Positions 6,862 through 8,966 of a stretch of 8,966 bases of DNA are shown piece by piece. The stretch covers positions 2,577 through 11,542 of the forward strand of contig DAHU01000050.1 of the NCBI GenBank assembly GCA_002495945.1, in the 5' to 3' direction. A program made the translations under genes and the position numbers. The notes below the pieces were generated by a model, which was not told the DNA's origin, did no database searches, and worked only from the letters and a program-made list of their open reading frames with translations. This DNA comes from Euryarchaeota archaeon UBA13 (lineage in GTDB: Archaea > Thermoplasmatota > Poseidoniia > Poseidoniales > Poseidoniaceae). Every line of letters begins with the position of its first letter. The first letter of the stretch is position 1.

Positions 6862-8259
6862 TCATATGCTTGCGATAACTTTCATCTCCACTGCTATTGG
6901 TGTTGGTAAGGCCCTAATTGCAAGTGTGGTTCTTGTCGGTCCTACTTTACCGAGTGTTTCAGCCCATACCTCATTATAGCCTTGAAAATCACGCTTCATA
7001 TCAACCAAGAAAGAGGTTACGTCAAGCACTTTGTCAATTGATGAACCTGCTTCCTCAAGAATTCTGGCAATGTTATTTACTACTGCGTGAGTTTGTGCCT
7101 TGATGTCGTAATCGAGTGGTTTGCCATCCTCGTCATGAATTGGGCCGCCGGGAATCTCGTTGGTTCCGGGTTGACGTGGACCAACTCCGGATAAGTAGAG
7201 CAAGTCACCAACCTTGCGGGCGTGTGGATAAGCACCAACAGGTTTGGGTGCGGAATCTGTATTTACCGAACCATCGGCATCAGTAGGTTCCCATAAAGCC
7301 GGTCCAGTATTTGGTTGCTCCAATGTTTTGGGCTTGGTAACGGTATCTAGGACACCCCTCTCGCCGGTATAAACTTCAACATCATCCTCATCATATTCCT
7401 TATCGCCAAAGCCGGACGGAGTTGGATTTAGGTTTACTACTGCACAACCCGCACCATGGATTGCTTCGTATGCCAGGATTTTACCAGTTAGGTCATTGCG
7501 ATTACCATTAATCGCAGAAAGCCACCACATGGGTTTGAAATTGACTACCTTTTGCACCCTGATTTGTTGCTGGATAGTTCGGGATAATTGACCAACATCT
7601 TCTAATCTTCCTTCACCTAAGAATTCCAAGATTTTCTGATTCCATTCATCGTCTTTGAGGGAATGAATTCGGTCATCTTTAGCCTCAATGTGTTCGGTAA
7701 ACATACGGTTGGATAGTGACATAGCGGTAATTGCTACTGCTTTACGGCCGGTTTTGTTTACCAAATCTCGACATGCTTTTGCCAAAACTGTAGTTTCACT
7801 ACGATCTGCATAGACGTTTGAAGACACTATAACAGATGGGATTTTATTGTCCGGATTGAGCAATGTGAGTGCTACGACAGAGCCAACATCAATTGGAAAT
7901 CCATGGTAATTTACACAGCGACTTTGTAAGCCGCGGCTTTTATTTTCTTGATTCCACAACTCAGCGAATTCTGCGTCGATATTGAATGAGTAGTGTATCG
8001 AACCAAGGTCGTGAAAATCATGGTCAACCATCACCCATTCAGGATTGGGGTCAGAGATTAACTGATGCCCAATTATACTAGGCCAAGTAGTGGAATAAAT
8101 AATCAATAAATCAGCATCACTTTCACTGATTATCTTTGCTGCCTCGTCGTAAGCTTGTCTAAGGCGACTCCAACCTTCATTGGCGTCTGGGGCAAGTGCT
8201 GTGTGCGGATGAACCGGTACAACGAACGATTCGACAATTCCTCCGTTTGACAACTTCAT
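6862..8259 (-). CDS. Fusion of aminophenol dioxygenase alpha-type subunit and 2-aminomuconate deaminase-like RidA domain
   Basis: The product has 465 residues from the ATG at 8259; a longer reading to 8376 would only run out of frame through the upstream gene. Residues 1-280 are a LigB-superfamily domain paralogous to the upstream catalytic subunit but lacking its key residues: Thr58 replaces the His before Trp59, and N184-R185-M186 replaces the HRH of the partner. That is the pattern of the non-catalytic alpha subunit of 2-aminophenol 1,6-dioxygenase (AmnA). After an acidic linker (281-335), residues 336-465 form a RidA/YjgF domain with APKPVGAYPHAR (337-348), LYLSGVGPRQ (354-363) and PTRTTLAIRALPTP (441-454). 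These closely recall 2-aminomuconate deaminase (AmnD/NbaF), which makes 4-oxalocrotonate from 2-aminomuconate; Arg443 corresponds to the conserved RidA substrate Arg. The stop/start overlap with the dioxygenase gene suggests coupled expression. The exact aromatic substrate (2-aminophenol or a 3-hydroxyanthranilate-like compound) is not settled. Confidence 0.85.
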   Translation of the reverse strand: MKLSNGGIVESFVVPVHPHTALAPDANEGWSRLRQAYDEAAKIISESDADLLIIYSTTWPSIIGHQLISDPNPEWVMVDHDFHDLGSIHYSFNIDAEFAELWNQENKSRGLQSRCVNYHGFPIDVGSVVALTLLNPDNKIPSVIVSSNVYADRSETTVLAKACRDLVNKTGRKAVAITAMSLSNRMFTEHIEAKDDRIHSLKDDEWNQKILEFLGEGRLEDVGQLSRTIQQQIRVQKVVNFKPMWWLSAINGNRNDLTGKILAYEAIHGAGCAVVNLNPTPSGFGDKEYDEDDVEVYTGERGVLDTVTKPKTLEQPNTGPALWEPTDADGSVNTDSAPKPVGAYPHARKVGDLLYLSGVGPRQPGTNEIPGGPIHDEDGKPLDYDIKAQTHAVVNNIARILEEAGSSIDKVLDVTSFLVDMKRDFQGYNEVWAETLGKVGPTRTTLAIRALPTPIAVEMKVIASI

Positions 8260-8966
8260 TCCTCCTTGTGTTTGTAAACCGGCCATTCCACGATAGCATT
8301 TCCAGTCCCGATTATAGTCCCGTAACCGTGAAGGATTGCAGGATACTCCGGTACTTCTAGAGTAGACAGTAGCCAAGTAAATGCACCACCGTCTGTTTCA
8401 GCAATTGCCTGTTCAGTAAATTCTGGCATTTCATCGATAATTCTTTGACACTGTCCAGATTTCATATAATCAATTATTTTCATGTCCCACAGGTGCATTG
8501 CGTGGCTGGTAATGTGTTCTTTACTCATATCCTCTGGAATCTCTGATTCAGTGGTAAAATGTCGATGAGATAACGAATTACTGGCAAGAACAACGACTTT
8601 TTTACCGCTTTCGAGAATTGCTTCGCGTGTTGCTTTACCGAGTTCTATCATCATTTCCTGCATAACTTCAACCGAGTAATAAGCGGATGAGCGGTTGCTC
8701 GATATTACCACAATTGGTTTGTCCCAATCTGGCCTAAACATGTGTCCGGTCGTAATGGTTCCATAATCAACTCTAAAGTCGGGGTTAGTCATCATTTTGA
8801 CGGATAGTCCGGCATTTTGTGCCTTGTCGTGAATTTGTTGCGCAAGTTCAACATCTACATCCATATCATAATGGTAGCGGAATAGGTTTGGGAAAATCGG
8901 ATCTACCGACAAACTCTTGAAATTGTCAAGCCCAAGGAAGTGGGTCCCGATATAGGTTTGCCAATG
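8256..8966 (-). CDS. amnB: LigB-type extradiol dioxygenase, 2-aminophenol 1,6-dioxygenase beta (catalytic) subunit-like (5' partial)
   Basis: The frame is open to the right edge (upstream residues HWQTYIGTHFLGLDNFKSL), so the TTG at 8912 is internal and about 60 N-terminal residues, including the first iron-ligand His, are missing. The family is Fe(II)-dependent class III extradiol dioxygenases, and HxxTHFLG followed by SVDPIFPNLFRYHYD is typical of the aminophenol dioxygenase branch. If the first visible His (8964-8966) is ligand His62 in beta-subunit numbering as I recall it, ungapped counting puts the His of SLSHRHF on His195 (acid-base) and the Glu of AETDGG on Glu251 (third ligand). All the checkable residues are therefore present. 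The reaction would be ring opening of 2-aminophenol or a related aminophenol to an aminomuconate semialdehyde. The gene overlaps the alpha-type/deaminase fusion by 4 bp (ATGA), consistent with a hetero-oligomer made from one mRNA. The substrate is inferred from family resemblance. Confidence 0.85.
   Translation of the reverse strand, partial: HWQTYIGTHFLGLDNFKSLSVDPIFPNLFRYHYDMDVDVELAQQIHDKAQNAGLSVKMMTNPDFRVDYGTITTGHMFRPDWDKPIVVISSNRSSAYYSVEVMQEMMIELGKATREAILESGKKVVVLASNSLSHRHFTTESEIPEDMSKEHITSHAMHLWDMKIIDYMKSGQCQRIIDEMPEFTEQAIAETDGGAFTWLLSTLEVPEYPAILHGYGTIIGTGNAIVEWPVYKHKEE
8261..8265 (-). promoter_or_regulatory. GGAGG ribosome binding site inside the end of the dioxygenase gene
   Basis: On the minus strand the sequence reads AAGGAGGAATGA, so a full GGAGG lies only 1 nt before the ATG at 8259. 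It is 7 nt before an in-frame TTG at 8253. The spacing suits the TTG better, so initiation may occur two codons later than annotated, or the ATG may be used by translational coupling. Confidence 0.5.

Noticed and set aside
8260..8376. N-terminal extension of the alpha-deaminase fusion to an upstream start
   Set aside because: It overlaps the catalytic dioxygenase gene by about 120 nt in another frame, its residues look nothing like the family, and the ATGA overlap with GGAGG gives a natural start.

Overview
The window looks archaeal, most likely from a planktonic Marine Group II (Poseidoniales-type) euryarchaeon. The hints are moderate GC, GTG and TTG starts, a strong AGGTGAT ribosome-binding site, and large signal-anchored surface proteins made of Ig-like repeats that end in Asp/Tyr-rich and Trp-rich cytoplasmic tails. 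This placement is inferred from general sequence character and was not tested by a marker gene or a search.

The left 5.3 kb (plus strand) carries two tandem, paralogous surface proteins, the first cut by the left edge. Each has about eight Ig-like/invasin-like repeats of 80-108 residues, one transmembrane helix, an Asp/Tyr tract directly after the membrane, a Pro/Glu-rich spacer and an aromatic C-terminal module. They probably form one operon (17 bp between stop and start) and act as cell-envelope or adhesion proteins.

The right 3.6 kb (minus strand, convergent with the first pair) reads from right to left. First comes a catalytic LigB-type extradiol dioxygenase subunit resembling the 2-aminophenol 1,6-dioxygenase beta subunit, cut by the right edge. 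It overlaps by ATGA a protein that fuses a catalytically degenerate alpha-type dioxygenase subunit to a RidA-family domain resembling 2-aminomuconate deaminase. After a 125 bp gap comes a 12-helix APC-family amino acid/amine permease. The two enzymes would cover ring cleavage of an ortho-aminophenol and the later deamination. The intervening semialdehyde dehydrogenase is not in the window and could lie beyond the right edge. The permease may import the substrate or a precursor, but that rests on position alone.

The only real intergenic region (6737-6861) holds a candidate TATA element and three copies of CCGGTAA/TTACCGG. No RNA genes, CRISPR arrays or insertion sequences were seen.
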